This document shows positions 1 to 10,634 of a DNA stretch of 64,000 bases, one piece after another; position 1 is the first letter of the stretch; each line of letters starts with the position of its first letter. The stretch covers positions 128,975,592 through 129,039,591 of the forward strand of contig JAKSZU010000006.1 of NCBI GenBank assembly GCA_026018925.1, given 5' to 3'. Under the pieces are notes generated by a model, which saw nothing but the letters and a program-made list of their open reading frames with translations, was not told the DNA's origin and did not search any database. The position numbers were made by a program, and so were the translations under genes. The stretch is from Tupaia tana. Its lineage: Eukaryota > Chordata > Mammalia > Scandentia > Tupaiidae.

Positions 1-417
1 TCACGCATATAGATTTCAATGTGTTTTTTTTCTACCAAAACAAATTTAGACTTTAATGCCATATATCCACAAACTTTATTGAAGACCCTTACGAAAACTG
101 TGCTATATTGCAACAGATGTTTTTGTTGGCAAAAGCAATTTTGATATAGACAAGAGACTTATCTTCTTTATTCTTCCAGAACTTTTTCTCTTTAGGGATT
201 TGTGTATCAGATGTCTAAAACAAAAGTGAAAGTAGATTTAATCTTTCTGTCTTTCTGTCCCACTTCTTTTCAGTCCAATCACTAAATATTTACATTCTGA
301 GCAGTGGACTAAGTGTCAAAGAACAAGAGACAAATAAGGAACAGTTTCTGATATTAAAGGTTTTACTGTCTATTAGGAAAGACAGAATAATTTCAAGAAA
401 TAAAATGTGACACATTG
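1..417. other. No gene seen; faint L2-like trace
   Basis: AT-rich sequence without a credible coding region. Around 262-350 the order of words (a 'cactaaatattta' start, then 'gagcagtgga' and 'aacaagagac') loosely follows the reverse complement of the L2 3' end, but it is too decayed to call. Confidence 0.4.
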
Positions 418-711
418 TGTTTTTGTTTGTTTTTTGTTTGGGCCGGAAAGCACATGGGGCTCCCACGAGAGAGAGTGAGACAGAGACAGAGAGTGAGAAA
501 CAGAATGAAAGATAATACACTCCAGTGGGACCTGATCATTATCACAGTTCTTTTTCTTCCAATTTTCTATCTCACCAAGATCCTGGGTACACATGCATTT
601 TACCACCTGGTGTGTTTTTCAAACTCAGGGGCAAGACTCAAATCCTGGTTAGCTACTTGGCATCCACATCTGTGTACTTCTTAACTACTGTTTTCTGGGG
701 CCAGTCCTGCT
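418..711 (-). mobile_element. tRNA-derived SINE, old divergent copy
   Basis: Read on the minus strand it starts with a 'ggccccag' type head and ends in an A-rich tail, seen as T-rich sequence at 418-440. The GA-rich block at 468-500 is the complement of the CT-rich tail segment of this SINE. It is diverged from the main class and no clear target-site duplication is visible. Confidence 0.65.
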
Positions 712-917
712 TATTATTATTATTTTTAATCATATGTACATCTGGTGTAAAAGAAGCAGTCAGCTATATGCAGAAGGTCTGACAAAGGTCCCTAGATAAA
801 TGATGAGTTAGATGATTATGAACTTGTTTCTACCAAGGAGACAAAATGAAAAGAGTGGTTTCAGGTAGAGGAAAGAGCACAAGAAAAAGAAAAGAAATTG
901 GATAAATAGGATGTGGC

Positions 918-1165
918 GGGCCAGCAGGTGGTGTGGTAGGATGCTGGATTCCCACATGGCCGTCTGCAGTCTGAGACCCAAACCCAGTGGCTTGAAACTC
1001 ACACTGTGCGTGTGTTTGTGTTTACCCAAGACCCCAAGAGAAGAATGGAGAAGGGATTGCAGCATAGCCATGCTCCTGAGAGGTGATTTCTCACTTTCTT
1101 TCCCTCTTTCTCCCAAGTGACCACACATGTCCTATGGCAAAAACCTGAAAAACAAAATAAAAAAT
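918..1165 (+). mobile_element. tRNA-derived SINE
   Basis: Head 'gggccagcaggtggtgtgg' at 918, decayed B box near 970, the class-wide 'gaatggagaagggattgcag' body near 1041, a CT-rich segment and an A-rich tail. Probable target-site duplication 'aatagg(a/g)tg' at 905-913 and 1166-1174, one mismatch. Confidence 0.75.
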
Positions 1166-1819
1166 AATAGGGTGCATCCAGGATAATATCAAGAATGTTG
1201 GTATTGCTGGAGCATAAAATATGAGTGTGGGAATAAAGGAGAAAGACACCAGAGAGACAAACGAAGGCGGTGCTGAACAGCTCTGTCATTTATAATTCCG
1301 GGGTGTATGCTAGACTAGAAAGCTTCACAAGGATTCTGGCTTGGTTTAGCAATATTATTTTGCAGTCATGTGGAACATGGATTGCAGAGAGGTTCAGGCA
1401 GAGGAAAGGAGAGAAAGGAGACTTGCAATTGTCCACGTAATGAGAACGATTTGGACCAAAGCAGTCGCCACAGCGTTACAGATAGAGGTATGCACACAAC
1501 TAGATTATTTAGAAGTTATATCAACAAGAAAAAGGGCTACTAAGAATTGCTCCTCTTATGTTCACCAAGACTAAAAGGCGTGTAGCAAAAATTCTCTACT
1601 TCTGCATCATAATTGGTTGTGAATTAATGAGCATTTGTTTATGTAAATGATTAAAATATTTTCTTTGCAGTTTCTCTGTATGGCAGATGACTTTGGTGTT
1701 TAACTTTTCTCTTTTCTCTCTCATCCTTTCTCTCTCTGTCACCTTTTGTTATTATTCCTAACACAGTTTATGCTGGGAAAGGGCGCTGGGGCCAGTTCGG
1801 AGGGGGAAAAGGAATTTAT
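1166..1819. other. Unassigned, no gene seen
   Basis: Single-copy-looking AT-rich DNA with short open frames only. A pyrimidine-rich stretch (ctttctctctct) lies at 1707-1740. I recognise no repeat family and no exon-like signal. Confidence 0.4.
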
Positions 1820-2310
1820 TTCTTTATATTTGCATTTATTCATTCAGGGAACATTTTTATAGCATCTATACCGTATCTCTAGGGATACAAAGAGACCACA
1901 CTCTTATCCATAGCTTCACCCTGAAGATTTCACAGCATAAAGAAGAGAACATAGAGGAACCACTGCAAAATCAAATAATAATTTCATAAATGAGGCGTAT
2001 GTACACTGGAGAGGAAACACAGAAGAAAGTAAATGCCTCTGGTCAGGCTTAGAAATGAATAATTTGCCAAAGGGAGGAGAAGCCAGGCAGAATGAATTGT
2101 ATATCTAAAATTTCAGACAAATAAGAGAGGCTGACAAGTTGAAAAAAAAAAGAGCAGATGATTCACAATTATCCTGGAGAAAGATGAGAGATGAGACAAT
2201 GTAAGTTAGGCGTGGGCCAAGTTATGACCTTCATGAAACAATCTCTGAGAGTTATGATATGATCAAAACTGCACAGAGGAAGTGAAAGAAAGGAACAGTA
2301 GTTAAGCAGG
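1820..2310 (-). mobile_element. L2 (LINE-2) 3' region, ancient
   Basis: The order of motifs follows the reverse complement of the mammalian L2 3' end: 'tattcattcagggaaca' near 1847, 'gggatacaaag' at 1882, then the purine-rich 'gggaggagaagccaggcag' segment near 2070 and 'gagatgagacaatgtaag' near 2187. High divergence fits the age of L2. No target-site duplication can be expected to survive. Confidence 0.6.
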
Positions 2311-2349
2311 AGTGCTCTGCAGATGACTGCGGTAGACACAGTATCTTAT

Positions 2350-2545
2350 CACGATGCAGTGGGAGGAGCACAGTTTTGAAAGAAGACAAACGTGGGTTCT
2401 GATCTTAGATTTTCGTCATAGATTTTAAGAGTTGAGCCAGCTACATAAGTTCTTTGAACCGCTATCATCTCATACTGTCACACCCACTAATAGCAGGGCT
2501 ATAAAGAACCAATATTAGCTGTAAAGTGTGTGACACGGTGGGTGT
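2350..2545 (+). mobile_element. MIR SINE, ancient
   Basis: Decayed MIR layout: 'gaagacaaacgtgggttctga' near 2383 corresponds to the 'agacctgggttc' part. It is followed by 'gagccagctacataagttctttgaacc' and a 'ctcatactgtcacac' stretch in the place of the MIR core. Confidence 0.5.
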
Positions 2546-2899
2546 AGCTAGACTGTGACTACTAGTAGACACTACTAGAGCCAGAATTCAAAACCAGGCT
2601 GGATTTCAAATGACCCATGCATAGGCCTATGATGAGACTGCCACAGCTCCTTGGGCACAGGGCCTGGTTCCACGCTGGAGATACAACTCCTTCTGAGTCC
2701 TCCAGAGTTAACCCTGAGAATTATGAGAGAGATAATCTAACTTTCTTTTTCTGAAGGTTTATAGCTTTGTGTTTGTAAGTGTAAAGATTCTTGCCATGTT
2801 TTGCTACCACAAAGCTTGACTTGATAATAAAGGAGAGCCGAATAGGGCAGAGTTGGGAAGATGAGATAAGTCCTAGTGGAGCTATACCTGAAATCAGCT
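2546..2899. other. Unassigned, no gene seen
   Basis: Slightly less AT-rich sequence (2620-2720) with no extended frame and no recognised repeat. Confidence 0.35.
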
Positions 2900-2916
2900 C
2901 AAACTGTAACTTTTTT

Positions 2917-3055
2917 TCCAGAACTATTTTTTAATTTAATTTGTTATTATTATTATTTTTAATTTGACGAGAGAGAGACAGAAAAAGGGAAAGTAAGAAA
3001 GCAAGCTGCCATATGGGAAACCAGCGCCTTTAACAACCATGCACCTGCTGGCCCC
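2917..3055 (-). mobile_element. Short (class B) tRNA-derived SINE
   Basis: About 140 bp. On the minus strand: a 'gggggccagcaggtgcat' head, a tRNA-like part, a short CT-rich segment, 'ctcgtcaaatt' and a TA-rich A tail. The body of the long class is missing. A 17 bp direct repeat, 'caaactgtaactttttt', flanks it at 2900-2916 and 3056-3072 and is a convincing target-site duplication. Confidence 0.85.
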
Positions 3056-3072
3056 CAAACTGTAACTTTTTT

Positions 3073-3602
3073 AGATAAATGAGCTGAATAGGGATAATAA
3101 TTTTAATAATAACAATAACTTTTCTTTTGGTTTAACTCAGCTTATACTATGTAGAGCTAAAAGAATTGTAATCAATAAAGGAAAGAACTAAATGTAAGGA
3201 AGTGGATAGGGTTCATATAGACTGCTTGTTCTAGAAGCAATTTAGAACTGTTTAATTTAGAACTCTTAAAAACAAAACAAAAACAAAAACAAAAACAACA
3301 ACAACAAAAAAAAAAAAAACAAGGAGCAGAAGATGCAGCAGCTAGAGTGGAGGCAAAGGCATGGAAGTATTTATTCCTAAGATGGGAGAGACTCGTGCAT
3401 GTTTCTAGGCTAAGGGAAAGACGCCAGTGGAAAGGAAAAGGTTGACAGCACTGAGAAGAGAGGGGATAATTAATGGAGGAAAGTCCAGGCAGACGCAGGA
3501 TGTGATAAATATTTCTGTTGCCATGAAATCGCTAGTAAGATCTAGCGTCTGGTCAGATGGTAAATTTGACTTACAGTGTACAATATTTTTTAGCTTTTAT
3601 AT
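3073..3602. other. Unassigned, with A-rich simple repeat
   Basis: Contains an (A4-5C)n tract at about 3269-3320 passing into a pure A run, similar to a decayed retroposon tail, but no head precedes it. The rest shows no gene and no recognised repeat. Confidence 0.4.
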
Positions 3603-3612
3603 CTAAAAACTT

Positions 3613-3894
3613 CTTTTTCCTTTTTTTTTCTTTTCTTTTTTTTAGAGAGTTTTTTAGCTATAGGGCACGTGTGCTCACCAGAAAGACAGAGAGAGACAGA
3701 GAGACAGAAGGCGAGAAATCACTCCCCAGGGGGGATGGCCATGCCGCAATCCCTTCTCCTCCATTCTCCTCTCAGGATCTTGGGCACTCACGCTCACGCG
3801 CCCGGCGTGAGTTCAAGCCACCGGGTCTGGGGCTCGAACTACAGTCGACCACGTGGAAGTCCAGCGACATAGCCATCACACTAACTGCTGTTCC
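3613..3894 (-). mobile_element. tRNA-derived SINE, class A
   Basis: Complete copy read on the minus strand, with 'actaactgctgttccc' (complement of the head) at the right end, B-box complement near 3837 and the 'ccttctcctccattctcctc' body near 3752. Direct repeat 'ctaaaaactt' at 3603-3612 and at 3895-3904. Confidence 0.88.
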
Positions 3895-3964
3895 CTAAAA
3901 ACTTTTTTTTCCTTCTTTAGCAGGTCCAGTTATATTCTTATGTCTGTTCTAATCTTTTCTTCTC

Positions 3965-4215
3965 CTTAATTACAAGAGAGCTCATGTGCACGCCAGAGAG
4001 AGACAGAGAAAAGGGAGAAAGCACCCCCAAGAGAGCACCCCCAATGGGCTGTGGCCACACTGCATTCTCTACTCCTTCATTTCACCATTCTCTTAGGATC
4101 TGGGGCACACACATGTGCACCTGATGTGCTTTTCAAGCTACTGAATCTGGGACTTAAACCATGGTGGTTTATGTGAGATCTGGCTTCCTTAAGCACTAGT
4201 CTATAGGGCCAGCCC
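3965..4215 (-). mobile_element. tRNA-derived SINE, old copy
   Basis: Head complement 'tatagggccagccc' at 4203-4215, GA-rich segment at 3998-4020 and the 'gcattctctactccttc' body. More diverged than its neighbour at 3613-3894, so it belongs to an earlier subfamily. Confidence 0.75.
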
Positions 4216-5458
4216 TCCAATAATCTTTTCTACTTTCCTAATTCACATGAAGTCTTCTGACACTCCACTCTTCCCACCAAAACACACTAACAAATAAACA
4301 GAACTGAACTGGTAGAGATGCACATGGCCAAAAAGTGCCCTGGGATTACAGAAAACTTATTAAAATAGTCATTTTGCAGGCTCTGGGGTTCTCCTCCACT
4401 TTTTTGTCTGAAATTCTGCACAATCTGATGCACAAAAACAATGGGAAAGAGATTACGTCAAATGTCTGAAAGAGATGGCAGGAATCCAATGGGAAAGACA
4501 TGCCCTCCACATTTGGCAGGAGGAATGCAGAGAGGCAGTGGCTTTGCAGAGTGATGAGTCACACTCAACAGAGGCTCTGGAAGGAATTAGTTCAAGAGAA
4601 AGCTGGAGAGCTCCCTGAAATGGATGAGTGCCTCCGGCCATTAATAATATGTGTGTGATCACAGCGAGACAAAGGAAACCCTGGGCGCTTCAGGTCTTCT
4701 TTCTGGAACCTGCAGAGAAAAGTATCCCTAGTTTCATCTTCTGCTCTGGCAAGAAAACATTTCTTGAGGACCACTGTTTTACAAAACTTCATCTCGGCCA
4801 AAATATATCATGTGGGTTTTAAATATGTAAACAGATCAAGAAAGCCATGACTCTGAAGGCAAGATAGATCTGCTCAAAGGTCAGCTGGGCAACAAAATTA
4901 ATGAGCTTTCTCAAGACAGGGAAAGAGATGGGGGATGGACGGGAGAGAAGAAACCTGTTTGTTTAACTTTGAATCATTCAACAAAAACAACTGAGTGTCT
5001 GACTGGCCACAAACAGCTAGCCTGTGGACAAACCCTAAAATAACCAGGCCAAGAACAAAACCTCTTTAAACATCAAACTCACCTATTGAACAGCATTGTA
5101 AATATGAAATATCATGTGTTATGCATCGAAAGCTCCTAAGTCTTGCGCTAGTACACTGCTCAATATTTAATGCCTTGAGCAGGGATGGGCCTTCTTTTGT
5201 AATAATATTAAAGATAAGTAAACATAAATATTAATATGCATAATTAACAGCTATTCTCCTGACTCTATTGGTGTATCATTTCCTAGTGTTCATATAACTT
5301 TGAAGTACTGAAGTAAAATTTCAGTTTTACTATAATGAATTACATTTTGATCTGAAATGGAGTAATATGAATCTTTGCTATACTCTCGTATGTTTACACT
5401 TAACTGAAAAATAAAAAGTTAAGTCTCTAAAAAATTTTTTGCCTTATGAGTAAGAGCA
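4216..5458. other. Unassigned, no gene seen
   Basis: 1.2 kb without a recognisable repeat or credible exon. 'ttgaggaccactgttttaca' at about 4764 recalls a hAT-type MER5 end, but the rest does not follow. Short frames on both strands overlap each other and none resembles a known protein. Confidence 0.4.
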
Positions 5459-5460
5459 AC

Positions 5461-5515
5461 AAAGAGAGAGAGAGAGAAGGAGAGAGAGACAGAGAAAGTG
5501 AGAGAGAGAGAGAAG
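5461..5515. repeat. (GA)n microsatellite
   Basis: Purine-only GA-rich tract directly preceding a plus-strand SINE head. Probably the decayed GA-rich segment of an earlier minus-strand SINE into whose body the next copy inserted. Confidence 0.7.
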
Positions 5516-5757
5516 GGGCCAGCCCTGTGGCCTGGAGGTTAATGGAACAAGATCACATTGGGTTGACCAGGCCGTTGAATCCTGGCCTTGGCAACTTGAA
5601 AAACATACTGGACAAATGTGTGTGTGAATGCCCAAATCCTAACAGGAGAAATGGGGGAGAAAGGATTGTAGCATGACCGTGTCCCATTTAGGGAGAGAAT
5701 GCTTTCTCTCTTACTCACACTCTCACTCTCAAATGTGTGCCCCTGGCAAATAAAAGA
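5516..5757 (+). mobile_element. tRNA-derived SINE, old copy
   Basis: Head 'ggggccagccctgtggcctgg' at 5516-5536 (spread over an older subfamily form), body 'gggggagaaaggattgtagc' near 5652, CT-rich segment at 5703-5730, A-rich end at about 5750. It abuts GA-rich DNA on both sides. Confidence 0.75.
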
Positions 5758-5965
5758 GAGAGAGAGAGAGAGAGCACTCACACCAGAGTCCTGACTGTGA
5801 TCCGCCCCCCAGCTCTGTCGACCCCAATCATGGGCTCACACATGTTTGGCGTACTCAGTGAGGTCTCAGGACTCAAACATGGAACCTTTCTATGTGGATC
5901 AGTTCACAAAGCATTGTGTTTTACTCCTGTATCACCCTACAGTCCTCCCCCCATGGTCCACCAAC
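5758..5965 (-). mobile_element. tRNA-derived SINE, class C (old)
   Basis: Minus-strand copy whose GA tract at 5758-5774 is the complement of the CT-rich segment. It carries the class C wording 'ggactcaaacatggaacc' and 'tatgtggatcagtt', which is shared with the copies at 29.6, 44.2, 47.3 and 62.6 kb. Converging with the previous SINE, it forms a tail-to-tail pair. Confidence 0.65.
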
Positions 5966-6948
5966 ACCATGAGTTATTTTTCAAGTGAAATACTGTGACT
6001 TCAATACAATTCTCTAGTGGATAATGCAATCGAGTTTGTCAGTTGGTTCATAAACTATCATAGAGCATTTTGTTTATAAATAATTGGTTAGATTATGCAT
6101 CTATTAAAAGCTAGATCAGCGTCGAGCCATCTGAAATGGATACAAAACGGCTAGTATAGAGGCAGTCGTACAGTAACGTCAGAATACAACTTCAGCATGA
6201 GCCAAAACATCTGCTAATATCTAGCTGTTATAGTATAAAGCTTACCTTTTCTCATTCAAAAGACAAAAGTACTTGTGAGGCGAGGAGGGAGATATCTTTC
6301 CTAGTTTGGGGAACTTAAGAGTAAAGACACAAAGCCTTTAAACACAATTATGATTAAAATGACTTGAACATTTTATTATTCCACTTTCATTTGCTTGGAA
6401 GAATAACCTTGACACAAGATTAATGTGGAATAAAATTGAAGTTTCTGCAAACTGTAAACATCTCCACCATGTGACTAGAATGATGTCAGCAGAGCAGTGA
6501 TCTGAGGCCAACGATGAACTACGAAAGGGTGTCCTCTAATGCAGTCGAAGAGACAGGGCTGGTTTTCTGACTTTTCAAAATTGCCAGAGAAGAATGTTCT
6601 GAGTGACTCCTATAACTTGAAAGGAGCTGGGATCTGTGGTTACACAAGAGCTGATTGTCTCTATTCTCCCTTTGCATGAAAAAAAAAAAATATATTGACC
6701 CTTTGCCTGGTTTATTTTATGGTCTATATTACCTCTTTATTCTTATTTTCCTTCAGTATCCTGCCCTGAAGAGCTTGTCCTGAATGTGATTTTTCCGTAT
6801 CTGACTTCAGAGTTGACCGTGTAGAAATCTAATAACAAATGTCTATGCACTGCCCTCAGGGAGATGACAATAGTAGCCTTTGCTTGGAGAGTACACTCTA
6901 GTAGTTCAGTATTTCTAAGGAGGCCTTCTTGAAAGAGTCCAATATGAT
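5966..6948. other. Unassigned, no gene seen
   Basis: About 1 kb of sequence with no repeat I recognise and no convincing frame. It holds several CpG dinucleotides (6120-6180) in an AT-rich background, which is mildly unusual for old neutral mammalian DNA. Confidence 0.4.
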
Positions 6949-7083
6949 ACAAGGGGACTTTAAGAAGTTCATTGAAAAATGGAATTCAAGTACAAGTTTA
7001 TTTTAGTGCAAAAATATTTTTGAACTCCATGAGCACTTTTCATAATAAGCATTTTCCATGAGATTTTTGAAAGACCTCTTGTG
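6949..7083. mobile_element. Mariner-like palindromic element, copy 1
   Basis: About 135 bp with imperfect inverted ends: 'ggggactttaagaagttcat' on the left against the complement of 'catgagatttttgaaagacc' on the right. The interior 'tttattttagtgcaaaaata' is shared with five other copies in the window. Non-autonomous, no coding potential. Confidence 0.65.
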
Positions 7084-7144
7084 TTTTCTCCATTTTACAG
7101 ATTAAGAAAGTGAAATGGAAAATTCAGTTTATATTAATAAGAAA

Positions 7145-7445
7145 AATGGAACAGCAGGTGACTTGCTGGACTCCCACTTGCCTGGCCACAGTTTGAGTTC
7201 TGGACCTGGTTGCTTGAAAATTATTCCGGGCATGTATGTGTGCATGCCCAAAATCCTAGGAGGAGAGTGGAGGAGAAGGGATTATAGTATGACCACTCTC
7301 CCCCAACCCACACCCGGGAGGCAATTTCTCACTTTCCCTATATCTCTATCTGGGAAGCACACACCATACTCCAAAAACAAAAACAAAACCAAAAAACCAA
7401 AACAACAACAACAACAAAACCCCACACAAAATAATGAAAAAAAAA
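7145..7445 (+). mobile_element. tRNA-derived SINE
   Basis: Head 'ggaacagcaggtgacttg' at about 7147, body 'gagtggaggagaagggatta' near 7266, CT-rich segment 7329-7350, and a long (A)nC tail at 7372-7447. It lies 60 bases downstream of mariner-like copy 1. Confidence 0.78.
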
Positions 7446-7499
7446 TAGCAATTCTAATGGTCCACTGACAAAATATTTCAGAAAATAAAAAGCTGATAA

Positions 7500-7700
7500 C
7501 ATTTGTCCTGTGCCAGATTTTATGCTAGGCGCTAGTTTTTAAAGTATATTAATTCTAATTCTTTCATTAACTTTGTAAATTTGTACATGAAAAGGAGTTG
7601 TTTCCGTTTTCTACTAGGTCCCAGGGCTAAGTTTGACCCCAAATCCTTTCTTTTCAGAGTGTACTCTTTATCATATTACATGATGCTGTCTCTTCATTGA
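7500..7700 (-). mobile_element. MIR SINE, ancient
   Basis: Reverse-strand MIR order: 'tgccagattttatgctaggc' (7512), a 'cattaactttgtaaat' stretch, then 'cccagggctaagtttgaccc' and 'tcatattacatgatgctgtc'. This mirrors the classic MIR sequence read backwards. Confidence 0.6.
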
Positions 7701-7729
7701 AAAAATAAGTTTATTACATGGTTATGTAA

Positions 7730-7925
7730 TAGAACATTTCTTAAAGCATTTTATCAATTATTATCTTATCCTTGTAAGAATCTTTTGAGTCTAATAGGAA
7801 CTTTTAACTTTTTCTTGCAGAAGAAGAAATGAAGTAAAGACCCTCTGATCTGCTTACAGAGGTTAATTGCATTATAGGAAATGGAATTCTGGTAATTTGT
7901 GTTAAAACACTGTGCCATTTAGATT
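7730..7925 (-). mobile_element. MIR-like fragment
   Basis: 'attatcttatccttgtaaga' followed by 'gaagaagaaatgaagtaaag' and an 'aggttaattgca' word follows the MIR core order on the minus strand. Weakly supported and highly decayed. Confidence 0.4.
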
Positions 7926-8082
7926 AGATCACAGTGTCTATTTTTGAGTGTTTATTTTGGGATAGACACAAAGAAATTAAGGTCAATGATACAGATACTT
8001 AATTTCCACAGATAACCACATAATTTCACACGCCATTACTAAAGCTATATGTAGGTAAGAGGTGTTATTATATGAGTGATGG

Positions 8083-8482
8083 GGGGTATCTTCAAAAAGT
8101 TCATGGAAAAGTATATTATAAAAAATATGCATGGACTTCAAAAATTTTATGCACCAAAGTAACCTCACTTTTTTTTTTTTTTTTGAGAGTTTTTCGCTAT
8201 AGGGCACGTGCGCTTGCCAGACAGACAGACATAGAGACAGAAAGCGAGAAATCACCCCCCAGGGGGGAGGTCACGCCGCAATCCCTTCTCCTCCATTCTC
8301 CTTTCAGGATCTTGGGCACGCACGCACACGCTCCCGGCGTGAGTTTTAAGCCACCGGGTCCGGGACGCGAACCGCGGTCGACTACGTGGGAGTCCAGCAA
8401 CATAGCCATTACGCTAACTGCTGGTTCCCGGTAACCTCACATTTTAATTCAAATTTTCCATAAACTTTTTGAAGTCCCCTCA
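8083..8482. mobile_element. Mariner-like palindromic element, copy 2, split by SINE
   Basis: Left end 'tatcttcaaaaagttcatgg' and right end 'ccataaactttttgaagtcc' are close inverted repeats. Interior words 'ggacttcaaaaattttatgc' and 'caccaaagtaacct' match the other copies. A young SINE (8169-8430) split it, duplicating 'gtaacctcac'. Confidence 0.75.
8169..8430 (-). mobile_element. tRNA-derived SINE, freshest subfamily
   Basis: Complete copy rich in CpG, so apparently recent. Head complement 'ctaactgctggttccc' at the right end, the C6-A-G6 palindrome at 8255-8267, T-run (A tail) at 8168-8184. Perfect 10 bp target-site duplication 'gtaacctcac' at 8159-8168 and 8431-8440. The B box reads GGTTCGCGTCC on the sense strand instead of GGTTCGANTCC. 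Confidence 0.93.
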
Positions 8483-8499
8483 TGTACTGTGGGAAAATA

Positions 8500-8885
8500 T
8501 GCAATTGTAAATTCTCTGAGTGCAAGAACCTAATATCCTCAACACCTAGCATAGTGCCTGGCAAATAGTTCTATTCAGTAAATATATATATATATATTTT
8601 TTTTTTTGAGAGGTTTTTCACTATAGGGCATGTACGCTCGCTGGAAAGACAGAGACAGAGAGATAGAAAGCTAGAAATCACCCCCCAGGGGGGATGGCCA
8701 TGCTGCAATCCCTTCTCCTCCATTCTCTTCTTGGGATCTTGGGCACGCACGCACATGCACGACGTGAGTTTAAGCCGCCGGGTCCAGGACTTGAACTGCG
8801 GTCAACTATGTGGGAGTCCAGTGACATAGCCATTACACTAACTGCTGGTCCTAGTAATTATTTGTTGAATTAATGAAGAATTGAT
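8500..8885 (+). mobile_element. L2 3' end, split by SINE
   Basis: 'cacctagcatagtgcctggc' at 8541 and 'ttatttgttgaattaatgaa' at 8858 are the two halves of the L2 3' terminus, which normally runs 'tgcctggcacatagtaggc...aaatatttgttgaatgaatg'. The SINE at 8594-8850 separates them. Confidence 0.75.
8594..8850 (-). mobile_element. tRNA-derived SINE, class A
   Basis: Minus-strand copy inserted in the L2 tail at an AT-rich site. C6-A-G6 palindrome at 8681-8693, head complement 'ctaactgctggtcc' at 8838-8851. A (TA)n run at 8583-8598 precedes the T run, so the target duplication ('agtaa') is short or eroded. Confidence 0.88.
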
Positions 8886-9239
8886 AAGTTGTGAACACTT
8901 ACAGTTTGAGAGAGAGTGTCTTAATGAGGACAAATACATAAAAAATGAATAGACAATTTTAGTTTATAGTTAGAATTATTGTATGAGGCTTTTATGTAAG
9001 TTACATAAAAATTATATAACTTTTCAACTTATTTGTGAATCCTACTGATAAAAGAGACAGAATACCCTCTCCAAAGGATTTCACTGAGAAAATATGGTCT
9101 GAGAAGTCATTTTAATATTAATATGTGCATAATACAAAATTCATCTATGCCTTACAAATTCCACTGGGCTTATAAATGGTGTATACACTATTTCAATGGA
9201 TACACTGAAAAAGGCCTTATAATATTTAAACATTTGTTA
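8886..9239. other. Unassigned, no gene seen
   Basis: AT-rich sequence without a recognised element between two L2 fragments; it may be decayed L2 or unique DNA. Confidence 0.3.
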
Positions 9240-10560
9240 ATTCTTTCAGTCAATAAACACATTAAACACATTTTCTTGAGTGACTACAGTGTGTTAATTA
9301 TGGTTCTAAATATTGGAGATACGGCAGTAAGCAAAAGTGAGAGAAATGTATGTTTTCCTCATAAAATGTGCATTGTAGTGTAAGAAGACAAAGCAAACAA
9401 AAAGTTATATATACCACCTTGAGCGAGGTAACAACGGTGAAGAAAAAAGTGGGGTATGGCATGCTAACGTGTGTGTGTGTGTATGTGTACATGTGTGCAG
9501 TTTTATGCTCAGTGATGTAGGAGACCTCATGCATAAGATGACACCTGACCGAAAATATGAAGGAGGCAAGAGATGAAGACACTTGGGGAATGGAGGGGTG
9601 GAAAAAGCATTTTGAAAATGGACTAGTAAGTACAAGGTCCTTACAGCTGGATTATGCTTGAGTTGTTGAAGAGGAAGGTTTGTGCTAGGACAGGGAGCAT
9701 GGGACACAGTAAAGCAGGGAGGAAGGATGGTTATAATCTAGGGTCTTAGAGATGCTGGTAAGACTCATGATTTTCTCGGCATGGGAAACCAGTGGAAGAA
9801 TGACATGATTTAATTTGTGCTTCAAAAGAATTCCTTTCATTATTTCCAGTCTTGTGAATTGATCAGGTGCCAAAATAGAAACTATTACAGTAACTCAGAT
9901 GAGAGATGATGGTAGTTTGTGTGATGTTACCAGCAAAGTGGTAAACAGTGGCCATATTTTGGTATTACAAGGGGACTTCAATAACTTCGTGGAAAAGAAA
10001 AAGTACAGGTTTACTTTAATGCAAAAAGAATTTGAAAACCATCATGCAGGGTTTTTTTTTTTTTTTTTTTTTTAGAATTCATTTTTTCCTTGAAACTTTT
10101 GAAAACCATGGGTATATTCAAAGGCACAATTGCTAAGATTTGTGAATTAACTCACTGTGGGGTAGAAAAGAAGAGATTAGTGAATAATAACACAGAGGTT
10201 TTTGGCCTGAGAAATAGGAAGGCCTGAGTTGCTATTTGTGAGATAAGGCCACTAGGAGGAAGAGGTTTGGGAAATTTGGAATTCAGTTTGGAAATATAAA
10301 ATATGCAGCCAGACGAGTAAGACCAGCACTCACAGGAAATACCCTGGCTTGATATGTAAACCGAAGAATCATCAGTTTATAGTTGGCTCTTAAGGACCTG
10401 CACTGAATGATTTCCAAGGGAAACTCCCTATTGATAGATAAGAGGAAGAATCCAGACACTAAGCCCCCGAGGGACTGGGGACAAAGACGAGAAAGAGCGC
10501 CCAGTGAAGTGTGAGGAGAAACGGGGGAACTTGGTATCTGAAAGTCAACTGATAAAAGTT
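9240..10560 (-). mobile_element. L2 (LINE-2), long ancient segment
   Basis: One of the better L2 copies, reverse strand. 'gttctaaatattggagatac' (9303), 'ggaggcaagagatgaagaca' (9562), 'gggaaaccagtggaagaatg' (9783), 'attacagtaactcagatgag' (9884), then 'ggtttttggcctgagaaat' (10197) and a 'gactgggg' word near 10471 follow in L2 order. It is interrupted by mariner-like copy 3 at 9968-10110. Confidence 0.75.
9968..10110. mobile_element. Mariner-like palindromic element, copy 3
   Basis: Left end 'aaggggacttcaataacttc', interior 'ggtttactttaatgcaaaaa', right end 'ttccttgaaacttttgaaaa'. It sits inside L2 and carries an expanded T run at 10051-10073. Confidence 0.6.
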
Positions 10561-10561
10561 G

Positions 10562-10634
10562 ACATATATACTTATATACATATATTATATATGTACATAT
10601 ATAGTATAAACACACACACACATACACACACATA
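10562..10634. repeat. (TA)/(CA) microsatellite
   Basis: Alternating purine-pyrimidine tract: a TATA-rich part (10563-10605) grading into (CA)n (10611-10634). Confidence 0.8.

Noticed and set aside
10051..10073. Poly-T run as the tail of an unseen SINE
   Set aside because: Both sides are mariner-like sequence and no SINE body adjoins it; simple homopolymer expansion is enough.
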